A program made the position numbers and the translations under genes. Shown piece by piece: positions 25,600 to 34,709 of a stretch of 42,312 bases of DNA. Origin of the DNA: a bacterium UBP8_UBA817 (GTDB lineage: Bacteria; Margulisbacteria; Marinamargulisbacteria; UBA817); NCBI GenBank assembly GCA_002296285.1, contig DBHX01000028.1, forward strand, positions 1-42,312, written 5' to 3'. Numbering within the stretch: the first letter of the stretch is position 1; each line of letters starts with the position of its first letter. The notes beneath the pieces are model-generated. The model saw nothing but the letters and a program-made list of their open reading frames with translations. It searched no databases and was not told where the DNA came from.

Positions 25600-27038
25600 T
25601 GGCATTCGAACCGGTGATTGGTCTGGAAATTCATGCTCAGTTAAATACGAAATCCAAACTGTTTTGTCGTGCCTCCACAGAATTTGGCGAAGCCCCCAAT
25701 CAAAATGTAACGCCCGTAAGTTTGGGTTTGCCAGGGGCGTTGCCGGTTTTAAACTTGGAAACGGTGCGTTTGGCAATTATGGCTGGGTTGGCGCTTGAAT
25801 GTGATATTCAGGAACGGTCTGTATTTGCACGTAAAAATTATTTTTATCCGGACCTTCCGAAAGGGTATCAGATTTCTCAGTTTGAGTATCCGATTTGTTT
25901 AGGCGGGCGTGTCGTTCTTGAGGATTTGGGCAAAACCATTCATTTAACGCGTATTCATATGGAAGAGGATGCGGGTAAATTGAATCATGAGGGAGCGGAT
26001 GGCATCGCTGGTGCTACTGGATCATCGTCTGATTTGAATCGTGCTGGGGTTCCGTTAATTGAAATTGTGTCAGAGCCAGAAATTCGCAATGCGAAAGAAG
26101 CCCGTGCTTACATGGAAAAAGTGCACCAGATATTAACCTTTATTGGTGTGTGTGATGGGGATTTAGAAAAAGGATCATTTCGTTGTGATGCAAATATTTC
26201 CGTACGACCGGTTGGTCAGAAAGAATTTGGGACACGTACCGAAGTTAAAAACCTCAATTCATTTCGAAGCATTGAACGCGCTGTAAATTATGAAATTGAA
26301 CGTCAAATATCGGTGATTCAATCTGGTGGTAAAATCATTCAGCAAACCATGAATTTTGATGATGCTACAGGGCAAACATCCGCCCTTCGAAGCAAAGAAA
26401 ACGCCCATGATTATCGTTATTTTCCGGACCCTGATTTAAAGCCTTTGATTGTTAAAAAAGAGCAGATTGAACAGGTGAGATCTGAGATGCCTGACTTGCC
26501 AGATGTGGTTCGGCAACGGTATACCGATCAGTTTGGTTTGCCAGCTCACGATGTGAAAGTGTATTTGCAGACGCGAATGTTGTATGACTTCTTTGAACTG
26601 TCTCGTGAGCATTTAAATTCAGCAACCCCAAAAGACATGTCAAAATGGATTGTTGGCGAGTTAAATGCACTCTTAAAAGAGACCATGGGGGAGCTAAGTA
26701 TGTCCCCGACTGTTTTTGCAACACTGATTGATCGGTGTGCAACTGGGGATATTTCAACAAAAATGGTTAAAGATATTTTGCCCAAACTTCTCGATGGAAA
26801 GTCTTCGGTGGACGATGCTATTTCGGCCATGGGCGGGGCACAAATATCCAACCAAGATGAATTGCAACAGGTGGTCAATGATGTGTTGAAGGCCAACCCT
26901 GATGTGGTTGAAAAAATAAAAAATGGGAAAACGGGGTCCGCCAATTTTTTGATGGGGCAAGTGATGAAGGAAACCAAAGGAAGAGCCAAGCCAGATACTG
27001 TTAGAGATCTTATAATAAGCGCTTGTCAAAGTGAGTAA
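25599..27038 (+). CDS. gatB: Glutamyl/aspartyl-tRNA amidotransferase subunit B
   Basis: Binds misacylated Glu-tRNA(Gln) or Asp-tRNA(Asn), activates it with ATP and accepts ammonia from GatA. The 479 residues begin FEPVIGLEIHAQLNTKSKLF, and contain PDLPKGYQISQFEYPI, HMEEDAGKLNHEG, DLNRAGVPLIEIVSEPE and DYRYFPDPDL, all GatB hallmarks; the C-terminal YqeY-like tail follows. The 3' end overlaps the ftsL start by 8 bp. Confidence 0.98.
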   Translation: MAFEPVIGLEIHAQLNTKSKLFCRASTEFGEAPNQNVTPVSLGLPGALPVLNLETVRLAIMAGLALECDIQERSVFARKNYFYPDLPKGYQISQFEYPICLGGRVVLEDLGKTIHLTRIHMEEDAGKLNHEGADGIAGATGSSSDLNRAGVPLIEIVSEPEIRNAKEARAYMEKVHQILTFIGVCDGDLEKGSFRCDANISVRPVGQKEFGTRTEVKNLNSFRSIERAVNYEIERQISVIQSGGKIIQQTMNFDDATGQTSALRSKENAHDYRYFPDPDLKPLIVKKEQIEQVRSEMPDLPDVVRQRYTDQFGLPAHDVKVYLQTRMLYDFFELSREHLNSATPKDMSKWIVGELNALLKETMGELSMSPTVFATLIDRCATGDISTKMVKDILPKLLDGKSSVDDAISAMGGAQISNQDELQQVVNDVLKANPDVVEKIKNGKTGSANFLMGQVMKETKGRAKPDTVRDLIISACQSE

Positions 27039-27312
27039 ACGGGCATTCTTTTTTGCATGCATCTATATTTTTTCATTTGTTTTTTTGATATTGACGCTTA
27101 ATTACAATGTTCGAACATTTCGTTTGACTCAGGAGTTGCAATCATTAACGTTAGAGTTACAAGCCATTGAACGAGATGTTGAATTAAAGGAATTGAATTA
27201 TTATCAGCAAACGAGTTTGGATAAGGTGCATGATGTTGCGGCCAATCAGTTGGGCATGATTAGACAAAATCGAATTCGGGTATTTAGCACCGATGAGGTT
27301 CAGTCCAGATGA
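27031..27312 (+). CDS. ftsL: FtsL-like cell-division protein
   Basis: A 93-residue bitopic protein: short basic N-terminus, one membrane helix (FFFACIYIFSFVFLILTL), then a periplasmic coiled coil with leucine heptads (LTQELQSLTLELQAIERDVE) and a conserved-type end VAANQLGMIRQNRIRV, as in FtsL/DivIC. Begins with GTG inside gatB and overlaps ftsI by 4 bp (ATGA). The place directly before ftsI is that of ftsL in dcw clusters, which decides the name; sequence alone would leave DivIC open. Confidence 0.8.
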   Translation: MSKRAFFFACIYIFSFVFLILTLNYNVRTFRLTQELQSLTLELQAIERDVELKELNYYQQTSLDKVHDVAANQLGMIRQNRIRVFSTDEVQSR

Positions 27313-29045
27313 CATCATTTCGAATTCGAACGTTTTTATTTTTAGCATTTTTTTTGATCATTTTTTTAGGGATCATTGGCCGATTGGTTTATTTGATGGT
27401 TGGTCAACATGATTTTTATTTGGATCGATCTGAAAAACAAATTCAAAAGTTGATTAAAATTGATACCAGTCGTGGGAAGATTCTGGATCGAAATCAGTAC
27501 CCATTGGCCATAAGTCGGCCGGTGTATTCTGTGTATGCATCGCCCATGCGTATTAAAGATAATACATCGTTTGCAACCATTGTGGCGCCTTTGTTGGATA
27601 TGACAACTCAAGAGGTATTAAAAAAAATCAACAATTCTTCTTCATTTGTTTGGTTGAAGCGAAAGATGGATGGGGTAGATACTGAAACGATTAAACAGCT
27701 ATTTCCACAACAGATGAATGTATTGCAAGAAGAGCGTCGAGTATATCCCAATAATGTGTTGCTTTCCGATGTTTTGGGCTTTGTTGGCATGGATAAGGGG
27801 TTGGGTGGATTGGAGTATCAGTTTGATCGATTTCTGACTGGGGAAGAAGGGTACTATATTATCAAGGGGGATCCGCGTGGGGTTCGCATCATTTCTTCAA
27901 ATAAAACACTGATTGGTCGAGCCAAAGGGTTCGCAAAAGCGGAACAAGGGGTTGAAGCGAGTTCCCTTAAGGGGGGGAACTTGATTACAACGATTGATTA
28001 TCGTATTCAGTTCTTCGTTGAAAAGTTGTTGAAAGAAAATATTGATCGGGTTGAGGCGGAGGGGGGGCAAGTGATTGTCTTGGATGTAAAAAATGGCGAG
28101 GTTATTGCTATGGCAAATTACCCATATTTTGATCCCAATGATTTTCATCTATCGGAGTATTCTGTATTGAAAAACTCGTGCATTGTGGATGTTTTTGAAC
28201 CGGGGTCTACATTTAAGATTGTTACGTATGCGGCCGCTTTGGAAGAAAAAGTGGTGACCCCAGGAATGATTCTTGAGATTCCTGAATCCATTGTGATTCA
28301 ACGGCGCCGAATTAAAGAGGCTCACGATCGAGAGCCTGGGGACCCAACCCATTATGAAGCCAAGGATATTTTAACTAAGTCCATGAATGTTGGAACCATA
28401 TTATTGGCTGAAAAAATGGGGGCTGCGGCCTTTTTAAATTATATTCAATTGTTTGGGTTTGGTGAGCGAACATCCATATATTTGCCAGGTGAAACCAAGG
28501 GTTTGGTTCGATCGCTGGATCAAATTGCGCCCATCGATAATGCGGTGATGTCCTTTGGCCAAGGCATTAGTGTGACAGCGCTTCAAATGACGGCTGCTGT
28601 TGCGGCCATTGGCAATGATGGAATGTATATTCGCCCCCGCATTATTAAGCATCAAACGGATCATAATAATTTAACCATTTCTCATTTGGGATCCTTTCGA
28701 TCCCGACGGGTGGTTTCGTCTAAAACCGCGGCATTGGTTCGAGCGGCTATGGAAGATGTGGTGTTAAAAGGAACGGGTCGTCATGCCCGAGTGAAGGGGT
28801 ATCGAATTGGTGGAAAAACAGGCACGGCACAAAAACCCTTAGAAAATGGCCGAGGCTATGAAGAGGATGCCTATATTGCTTCTTTTGTTGGTTTATTGCC
28901 CATTCATTCCCCTAGATATGCTATTTTTGTGGCGATAGATGAGCCCAAAACCACCATTTGGGGGTCTACTGCCGCGGCACCTTTATTTTCTCAGGTGGCC
29001 ACGGTAATGGTGGATTATTATGATGTGCCACCGTCTGAATATTAA
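27309..29045 (+). CDS. ftsI: Peptidoglycan transpeptidase FtsI (PBP3)
   Basis: Septal class B penicillin-binding protein that cross-links peptidoglycan at division. The 578 residues have one N-terminal membrane helix (FLFLAFFLIIFLGIIGRLVY), a dimerisation domain with SRGKILDRNQYPLA, and the transpeptidase domain with active-site Ser300 in EPGSTFK, SxN as SMN and IGGKTGTAQ. No C-terminal PASTA domains, so it is FtsI- rather than SpoVD-like. It is joined to gatCAB instead of the usual mraW/murE, so the dcw cluster has been split in this genome. Only weak hairpin potential follows the stop. Confidence 0.95.
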   Translation: MTSFRIRTFLFLAFFLIIFLGIIGRLVYLMVGQHDFYLDRSEKQIQKLIKIDTSRGKILDRNQYPLAISRPVYSVYASPMRIKDNTSFATIVAPLLDMTTQEVLKKINNSSSFVWLKRKMDGVDTETIKQLFPQQMNVLQEERRVYPNNVLLSDVLGFVGMDKGLGGLEYQFDRFLTGEEGYYIIKGDPRGVRIISSNKTLIGRAKGFAKAEQGVEASSLKGGNLITTIDYRIQFFVEKLLKENIDRVEAEGGQVIVLDVKNGEVIAMANYPYFDPNDFHLSEYSVLKNSCIVDVFEPGSTFKIVTYAAALEEKVVTPGMILEIPESIVIQRRRIKEAHDREPGDPTHYEAKDILTKSMNVGTILLAEKMGAAAFLNYIQLFGFGERTSIYLPGETKGLVRSLDQIAPIDNAVMSFGQGISVTALQMTAAVAAIGNDGMYIRPRIIKHQTDHNNLTISHLGSFRSRRVVSSKTAALVRAAMEDVVLKGTGRHARVKGYRIGGKTGTAQKPLENGRGYEEDAYIASFVGLLPIHSPRYAIFVAIDEPKTTIWGSTAAAPLFSQVATVMVDYYDVPPSEY

Positions 29046-29137
29046 TTTGACGCATCGATAACTTAATTGGTGGGGCACCCCTTTTATGTTTATTTGAAAA
29101 AGAAACCGGGTATAGATTAAATCTAAGGAGTGTTTAT

Positions 29138-29314
29138 ATGGGTAGAACAAATTCTGTTGGGGGTCCTAATCTTTCTCACGGTAAAGATGGTGTTCAGATG
29201 GGGTTAAATGATTTAGGGATTCCTGTAATGGGACCTCGCATTCTTGAAATTCTAAAAACTACTTTATCCAAATTAGGTGATTTTTTATCATCTGCAGCGC
29301 TCCTTGATTCGTAA
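29138..29314 (+). CDS. 58-residue hypothetical protein with a strong ribosome-binding site
   Basis: A short frame (MGRTNSVGGPNLSHGKDG at the start; PRILEILKTTLSKLGDFL near the end) preceded by TAAGGAG, the cleanest SD in the area, and TATAGATTAAAT that could serve as -10. The N-terminal half is Gly/Asn-rich, the second half an amphipathic helix. It has no signal peptide or known domain. Position between ftsI and the membrane sulfatases suggests its own transcript. It could be a small secreted or membrane-active peptide, but nothing shows this. Confidence 0.55.
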   Translation: MGRTNSVGGPNLSHGKDGVQMGLNDLGIPVMGPRILEILKTTLSKLGDFLSSAALLDS

Positions 29315-29607
29315 TACTAATTAAATGTTCCAGATACAGGCCAGTTGGTTGGACAATCAATCAGCTGAATCAAGATCTAGGGACGTGATAAACGCCAATG
29401 GAGGTTAGGGGGACCTTATGTGCTGAATTTGTGCGTGTTTGATTCTTTTTTGACGCTGTTTGGCATCTCTGGCAAGGGTGTTTGATTTCTTGCACAAGAT
29501 TTTCATGTGTTGATTCATTCGGGTGAATTGTTGGGGTTCGATCAATGGTTTAATTTAATGTGGAAATGCTATGCATTTTTCTTGGATATGATTATAGTGA
29601 TAGGGTT
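29315..29607 (+). other. Intergenic stretch with the likely promoter of the first membrane sulfatase
   Basis: No convincing gene is seen. The longest frame after an ATG is 27 codons. TATAGT at 29593-29598 is 9 nt before a GTG at 29608 and resembles the other leaderless promoters here, though its -35 is poor. Confidence 0.35.
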
Positions 29608-31467
29608 GTGACTCAATTTAATTTATTTGTGCAATCGATACGGGCTGCATTGCCGTTTCCAATTGGCCCCTTTCCCATATTTATGGGGTTTTTGCAATTT
29701 TATTACCTGTATGAAGTATTTGCTACCAATGATACGGGCGGGTTTTCTTTTTCATTTGTGGGTATTTTTTCAATTCTCTGGAGCTTATTGACGGTGGTGC
29801 TAACATTTCAAATTTTTGCCAATGTATCATCCAAGCGATGGGTGACCACATCCTTATCGGCGCTGGGATTAACCGTATATTCAGTGTCGGCGGCGTATAC
29901 ATTTGGTTCGCATGATTCACTGCGATGGAATGTCTTGGTTGAAAATTTAAGCATTGCGTTTACGCCAGAATCTTTGAATGTTCTTTTTCATTCCTTGGAT
30001 GCCAAAGGATTGCAGTATGGGGGCATTATTTTGGTTATTTTTGGTGTTCTTGAATGGCGGTATAACACCGTATCAAAGATCATGCCATCAGTTATTTCTT
30101 GGAAGAAGCGTTGCGTTGGGTTTTTACTTTATTTTTTGATGATTATTTTGCCCATTGAGGCGATGGACCCGTTGCTGAAATTTGTTCGGTCTGTTTATTT
30201 TTATTATGCATCCGATCAGGTGGTTAAGGTTCGGTTGTCGGATAACGAGTACCCATTCCTTCGAACCTTACCTCCCAAAGATGCCATCAATATTCAGGAA
30301 AAACCAATCCATGTTTTCTTAATTATTGTGGAGTCGTTGAATGCGGATGTTATTGGCGCGATGGCCCCCTCTGGTCGGGCCTACACACCGTATTTGAATC
30401 AATTGAAATCAACGAGTGTTGTTGTTGATCGTTTTTATTGCAATTCAATTCAAACGGCCAAAGGGCATTTTGGGTTGTTGTTTTCATTTATTCCCTCGTT
30501 GAAGGGGAAAACATTTGTTAAGTACCCTGATGTTCGTATCAAATCCATTGCGTCGGTTTTATCGGAGAATGGGTATGAATCCATTGCTTTTTCCGCGTAC
30601 CATAATCGGAATTTTGATAATACCACTTCATTTTTTTTGACGCATGGTTATGATGAATATGAAACGGTTCGATCGTATTTAACGCCCAAAGATTTTGATG
30701 ATCGGTTGGTTTGGGGAGTTAAGGATGAGGTGTATTTTAAGCGCTTTTTTGAGTACTTTGATCAACGTTCAAGTGATTCACCGACGTTTTATACATTAAT
30801 GACCATTGCCAACCATTTTCCGTTTAACTCGATGAAGCCCAAAGACAAGCACATCTATCCCAGCCCTCAAGATATTCATGAGGATTATGCCAACTCGGTT
30901 CATTTGGTAGATCGTGGCATCGCACGCTTTTATGAAGGGCTTAAAAAGCGCGGGCTTTTGGAAAACTCATTGGTGATTATTACCTCCGATCATGCATTTC
31001 CAATGGGGCTGCATGGCAATTATCATCTGGAGGCCGGGTACCATGAAGATTCCTTTCGTATTCCATTTTTTATGACGTGGCCCGCCAAGCTAGCCCCTCA
31101 AACCATCAAAAAGGTGGCATCTCAAATGGATGTTGCGCCAACGATTTTGGATCTACTGTCAATTTCTGAAGGGTCGTCGAATTTTCAGGGCACCTCTATT
31201 TTTGATGGCTCGTCTGATCCGATATTTTTGGTTCAGCCGTATGCCAAACACTTTAGTGTGGTCCGATTTCCATATAAGTATCGCTTTTTTGAAGATACGC
31301 AAAAGGAATATGTTTATGATTTAGTGGCGGACCCTTTAGAAAAGACCTCCATTATTCATGATGTGCCGACGACGTTAATTCAACAATTTCGCTCAGATTT
31401 AAAGACCATGTATCAATCCCAATTTGCGCTTGAACGTAATCAGGTGCGTCCCTTGCCATTGGATTGA
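29608..31467 (+). CDS. Membrane sulfatase-fold protein, LtaS/MdoB-like (copy 1)
   Basis: Polytopic protein with about five N-terminal membrane helices followed by an extracytoplasmic alkaline-phosphatase-superfamily domain. Catalytic landmarks are FLIIVESLNADVIG (metal-binding Glu), the nucleophile region NSIQTAKGHFGLLFS (likely Thr), and TSDHAFPMGLHGNYH (metal-binding Asp-His). Characterised relatives move glycerol phosphate or phosphoethanolamine onto lipids or glycans. Start: the frame is open from a GTG at 29560, but the GTG at 29608 aligns with the start of copy 2 and has a -10 element 9 nt upstream, giving 619 residues. The downstream paralogue at 31532 has the same layout. Confidence 0.85.
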   Translation: MTQFNLFVQSIRAALPFPIGPFPIFMGFLQFYYLYEVFATNDTGGFSFSFVGIFSILWSLLTVVLTFQIFANVSSKRWVTTSLSALGLTVYSVSAAYTFGSHDSLRWNVLVENLSIAFTPESLNVLFHSLDAKGLQYGGIILVIFGVLEWRYNTVSKIMPSVISWKKRCVGFLLYFLMIILPIEAMDPLLKFVRSVYFYYASDQVVKVRLSDNEYPFLRTLPPKDAINIQEKPIHVFLIIVESLNADVIGAMAPSGRAYTPYLNQLKSTSVVVDRFYCNSIQTAKGHFGLLFSFIPSLKGKTFVKYPDVRIKSIASVLSENGYESIAFSAYHNRNFDNTTSFFLTHGYDEYETVRSYLTPKDFDDRLVWGVKDEVYFKRFFEYFDQRSSDSPTFYTLMTIANHFPFNSMKPKDKHIYPSPQDIHEDYANSVHLVDRGIARFYEGLKKRGLLENSLVIITSDHAFPMGLHGNYHLEAGYHEDSFRIPFFMTWPAKLAPQTIKKVASQMDVAPTILDLLSISEGSSNFQGTSIFDGSSDPIFLVQPYAKHFSVVRFPYKYRFFEDTQKEYVYDLVADPLEKTSIIHDVPTTLIQQFRSDLKTMYQSQFALERNQVRPLPLD

Positions 31468-31494
31468 TGCATTTATTGTTTTTTGTATTCAAGC

Positions 31495-31522
31495 TATACT
31501 AAACTTATCCAAAACTTAGGAG
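31495..31522 (+). promoter_or_regulatory. Promoter and SD of the second membrane sulfatase
   Basis: TATACT at 31495-31500 and AGGAG at 31518-31522 precede the gene. The SD is 4 nt from an out-of-frame ATG (31527, an 9-codon ORF) and 9 nt from the in-frame GTG at 31532, so start choice is ambiguous and the short ORF might damp translation. Confidence 0.4.
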
Positions 31523-31531
31523 TTTTATGCC

Positions 31532-33385
31532 GTGCGGTTTATCAGTGCATTTTTAAGACGGGTGACTAGCCCAACCATTTATTGGTTATTTTTATTTCAT
31601 TTTTTATACTTGTTTCAAATTCATGCGACTGAAAGCATGGGGGGATTCTATTTTAATGCCCAAGGCATTTTATTAATATTGTTAAGTTTTGTTCCGGTGG
31701 CGTTGTTGTTTTATTTGGTTAACTTTTTGTGCAATCGGTCCAAAAAAGCTCTCATTCTAGGCAATCTTGGCTTTCTTTTTATGTATGGGTTGGGTGCGGC
31801 GTACCATTTTCATGCACGTGTCCAATTTGAGTGGGACATGTTAAAAGATAATTTGGCCAATACATTTTACTTAGAGTCGTTGGTCTACATGTGGAATTCT
31901 TTGGAAAAGGAGGTGTTTAATTACGTCCTTGTTTTTGTTTTGATTTTACTTTTTATGGAGTGGAAGCACAGGTCGATTTCCCGATTTCAGGCCACCGTAT
32001 CGGGTTGGCGTCCCATTGGTGTGGTGGTGGGACTGTATTTGGCTTGTCTGTTTTCTGCCATGCCCTGTTATGATCCACCCAGTGCATTTTTAAAGTCCAT
32101 TTATGTTTATTATTTTAAATCCATGATTCATGTGAATTATGAGCCGGGTGGGTACCTACTTCAAACGTCAGGTAATGCTAACTTTAACTCGTTTACACCG
32201 TCTAAGCAGAGTTCGCCTCATATTTTTTTGATTGTTGTGGAATCGTTGAATCAAAGTGTGATCGGCAAGAAAACCGATGCAGGCAAAGAAATTACCCCAT
32301 TTTTAAATCAGTTGGCAACTCAAAGTTTGGTGGTCCAAAACTTTTATGCAAATTCGATTCAATCGGCTCGAGGGCATGTGAGTATTTTTCTTTCTTTGCT
32401 ACCGAGTATTACGGATAAAATTACGACCCAATATGTGGATTTAACGACGTATTCTTTAGCGGATGCATTAAAAGATAATGGGTATAAAAGTGTGATTTTT
32501 CATGCGTATGATTTGAATGGGTTTGATAACGTGCAACAATTTTTTGGCACGCGTGGTTTTGATATGAAGACGGTAAAGCCGTACGTGAAACCTGAAGATA
32601 AACCGTATGTGTGGCGTGGTTGGGGTCCGGAGGATAATGTCTTTTTTAAACGATTTTTTGATTATTATGATCAGGGAGGCTTTTCCGATAAACCCATGTT
32701 TTTTTCATTGGTCACAGTCGCATCCCATTTTCCATTTAGTAGTGTGCCCGAGCACCGTCGTTTATTGCATAAAGTGCCAAAAGATATTCATGAAGAGTAT
32801 GCGAATAGCATTCATTTGGTTGATCGAGGCATCGCGTTATTTTTTGATGAACTAAAGGCCCGAGGCTTGGATCAAAACAGTATTGTGATTGTGACATCCG
32901 ATCATACCATTCCCATGGGGGAACATGGGATATATCACCAAGAGGCTGGTTATTATGAGGAATCGTTTCGAATCCCGTTATTTATTCATTGGCCCGATCA
33001 AATTCAGCCGGAGGTTATTGATGAGCCTTATTCACAAATGGATCTTGCGCCGACGATATTGGATATGATCGATGCGAAAGTCGGGGCGCATCATTTTATG
33101 GGGAACAGTATTTTTTCAAAGGAATTGCAGCCAGTGGTTTTAATTCAGCCGTATGGGAAGCGCTTAAGCATTGTTTATTGGCCCTACAAGTTTCTTTGGC
33201 ATGGGAAGACAGGTGATATTGAAGTGTTTCATTTGGCGGATGATCCGATGGAAAGCCAGGATATTTATTCTCAGACAACATCATCTCAAAGGGAACGCTT
33301 TATGGATGATTTGGCCAATATTTATTTGATACAAAAATTGTATCAACATGATGAAGTCTATAAGAATAAATCGGTTGCAAGATAA
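31532..33385 (+). CDS. Membrane sulfatase-fold protein, LtaS/MdoB-like (copy 2)
   Basis: 617 residues, same layout as copy 1: N-terminal helices (IYWLFLFHFLYLFQI, GILLILLSFVPVALLFYLV), then the catalytic domain with IFLIVVESLNQSVIG, NSIQSARGHVSIFLS and TSDHTIPMGEHGIYHQEAGY. The position holding Thr in copy 1 is Ser here, which may affect catalysis since LtaS-type enzymes use Thr. The two copies resemble each other along their whole length and probably arose by tandem duplication, followed by enough divergence for distinct substrates. Likely acts in the periplasm on an envelope polymer or glycolipid. Starts with GTG. Confidence 0.85.
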   Translation: MRFISAFLRRVTSPTIYWLFLFHFLYLFQIHATESMGGFYFNAQGILLILLSFVPVALLFYLVNFLCNRSKKALILGNLGFLFMYGLGAAYHFHARVQFEWDMLKDNLANTFYLESLVYMWNSLEKEVFNYVLVFVLILLFMEWKHRSISRFQATVSGWRPIGVVVGLYLACLFSAMPCYDPPSAFLKSIYVYYFKSMIHVNYEPGGYLLQTSGNANFNSFTPSKQSSPHIFLIVVESLNQSVIGKKTDAGKEITPFLNQLATQSLVVQNFYANSIQSARGHVSIFLSLLPSITDKITTQYVDLTTYSLADALKDNGYKSVIFHAYDLNGFDNVQQFFGTRGFDMKTVKPYVKPEDKPYVWRGWGPEDNVFFKRFFDYYDQGGFSDKPMFFSLVTVASHFPFSSVPEHRRLLHKVPKDIHEEYANSIHLVDRGIALFFDELKARGLDQNSIVIVTSDHTIPMGEHGIYHQEAGYYEESFRIPLFIHWPDQIQPEVIDEPYSQMDLAPTILDMIDAKVGAHHFMGNSIFSKELQPVVLIQPYGKRLSIVYWPYKFLWHGKTGDIEVFHLADDPMESQDIYSQTTSSQRERFMDDLANIYLIQKLYQHDEVYKNKSVAR

Positions 33386-33416
33386 AATTTACTGGTATTT
33401 TTTAAGGGTTACATTT

Positions 33417-33422
33417 TAAACT
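33417..33422 (+). promoter_or_regulatory. Predicted leaderless -10 of the NIF3-like gene
   Basis: TAAACT ends 6 nt before the ATG at 33429 (AATTTT between), with no SD and no clear -35. Confidence 0.35.
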
Positions 33423-33428
33423 AATTTT

Positions 33429-34148
33429 ATGGGAATTAAGCATGATGTTTTGTCTGTCATGAGAAACTGGGCGCCGGAGGATACCGCAGAGTCTTGGGAC
33501 AATGTTGGGCTTCAAGTTGACACGCTTCGAGATATTGATCGCATTGCCTTGGTGTTGGAGCTTAATTTGGATACTTGGGATGTGTTGCAACAATACAACT
33601 ATGATTTTATTATTTCTCATCATCCACTGATATTTAAACCGTTTCGTTCGGTTGGATATGATGATTGGTCGCATCAGGTGTTAAGGGAGCTGATAAAAAA
33701 AGACATTGGCTTTTATGTCAGCCATACCAATTTGGATCGGGCATCCGATGGAGTTACAGATGTTCTCATGCGCCAATTTGAATTGGATATTATCGAACAA
33801 ACCGATATTGTGAATGGCTATGGCAAATTGGTTTCTGTGTCCAAGCCAATTGATATTATTGATATTGAAGATAAAGTGCCGGTTTTGGCCAAAATTGTCC
33901 CCGATCAATTAGAGATTCAAAAAGTTGCCTTGTGTGGGGGGAGTGGCAAGTCCTTTACGCAAGACGTGATTGATCATGGGGCTGATTTATATATTACGGG
34001 AGAATTGGGGTACCATGATATGCAAGCTTTGCGTCAACAAAAAGTTGCCGTGATGTTGTTGGGGCATTACCAGTCCGAAGCGTTTGTATTGGATGCCATT
34101 CAACAACGCTTGGATCACCTTGATGTTGATATTGATATTGTAAAATAG
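33429..34148 (+). CDS. NIF3/YbgI family dinuclear metal-binding protein
   Basis: Toroidal hexamer family often annotated as GTP cyclohydrolase 1 type 2 homologue; true function unsettled. The 239 residues carry APEDTAESWDNVGLQ, the metal motif ISHHPLIFKP, YVSHTNLDRA, and the C-terminal GELGYHDMQAL and LLGHYQSEAF with further His/Glu ligands. It is the short form without the inserted central domain. Single gene between the sulfatase pair and a convergent minus-strand gene. Confidence 0.93.
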   Translation: MGIKHDVLSVMRNWAPEDTAESWDNVGLQVDTLRDIDRIALVLELNLDTWDVLQQYNYDFIISHHPLIFKPFRSVGYDDWSHQVLRELIKKDIGFYVSHTNLDRASDGVTDVLMRQFELDIIEQTDIVNGYGKLVSVSKPIDIIDIEDKVPVLAKIVPDQLEIQKVALCGGSGKSFTQDVIDHGADLYITGELGYHDMQALRQQKVAVMLLGHYQSEAFVLDAIQQRLDHLDVDIDIVK

Positions 34149-34172
34149 CTGGAGAGAATCAACGGTTATCTG

Positions 34173-34709
34173 TTATTTTTTTTCTTCTGATCCTGAGGTA
34201 TTGTGCTGTGTCATTTGATTGATTTCTAATTGGATTGCGGGCAAGAATTTGCGTATAAAATAATTGAGTTTGAGTCCTTTAAGGCTTTGAACCCATTCAA
34301 AAATATTACGAACATCAGTGTCAGGTAAATTGTCTCTATTATCAGCGGTGCAGTTAGGGATCGATGCGATTTTATTGTTATCGACAATCGCGGAAATTCT
34401 AAACGCATGGCCTTGAGATGTAATTACCCTTGCACGTACGGGTAGGGGTTCTCCGGTTTTTTCTTTTTTACTTGAAATTTTGGTGCCGTTGTTGGAAACT
34501 GTGGCATTAAATTCATAACCGATTATTCTCATTCCAGATGGGTATTCTTTGGAATAGGATCCGTTGGTTGAGTTGTAGGTGTCTTGTACTTCCGTTAGTT
34601 GACCTAAATTAAGTACGCTGCCCACAGAAGAGATGGCCGAAAGGCATCCGTCTCGGTGTTTCTCGATGGCTGCGCCTGTAAGGTTGCCGGATGTTGGGCT
34701 TCTCCTCAA
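34173..34709 (-). CDS. Hypothetical protein in frame directly after the GlmU-like stop
   Basis: 178 codons from a TTG at 34709 that follows the upstream gene's TAA with no gap and in the same frame. It contains no left-handed beta-helix hexapeptides, so it is not the missing GlmU half. The segment AISSVGSVLNLGQLTEVQDT then YNSTNGSY, followed by IGYEFNATVSN and RARVITSQGHAFRIS, faintly resembles the globular part of type IV pilins, but the hydrophobic pilin N-terminus is absent. AGGAG lies inside codons 2-3, where no suitable start follows. It may be a truncated gene, a readthrough extension or a gene with a TTG start. Confidence 0.5.
   Translation of the reverse strand: MRRSPTSGNLTGAAIEKHRDGCLSAISSVGSVLNLGQLTEVQDTYNSTNGSYSKEYPSGMRIIGYEFNATVSNNGTKISSKKEKTGEPLPVRARVITSQGHAFRISAIVDNNKIASIPNCTADNRDNLPDTDVRNIFEWVQSLKGLKLNYFIRKFLPAIQLEINQMTQHNTSGSEEKK

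Noticed and set aside
29068..29084. GGTGGGGCACCCC followed by TTTT after ftsI
   Set aside because: Best pairing is 4 bp with a 3-nt loop; possible but not convincing as a terminator.
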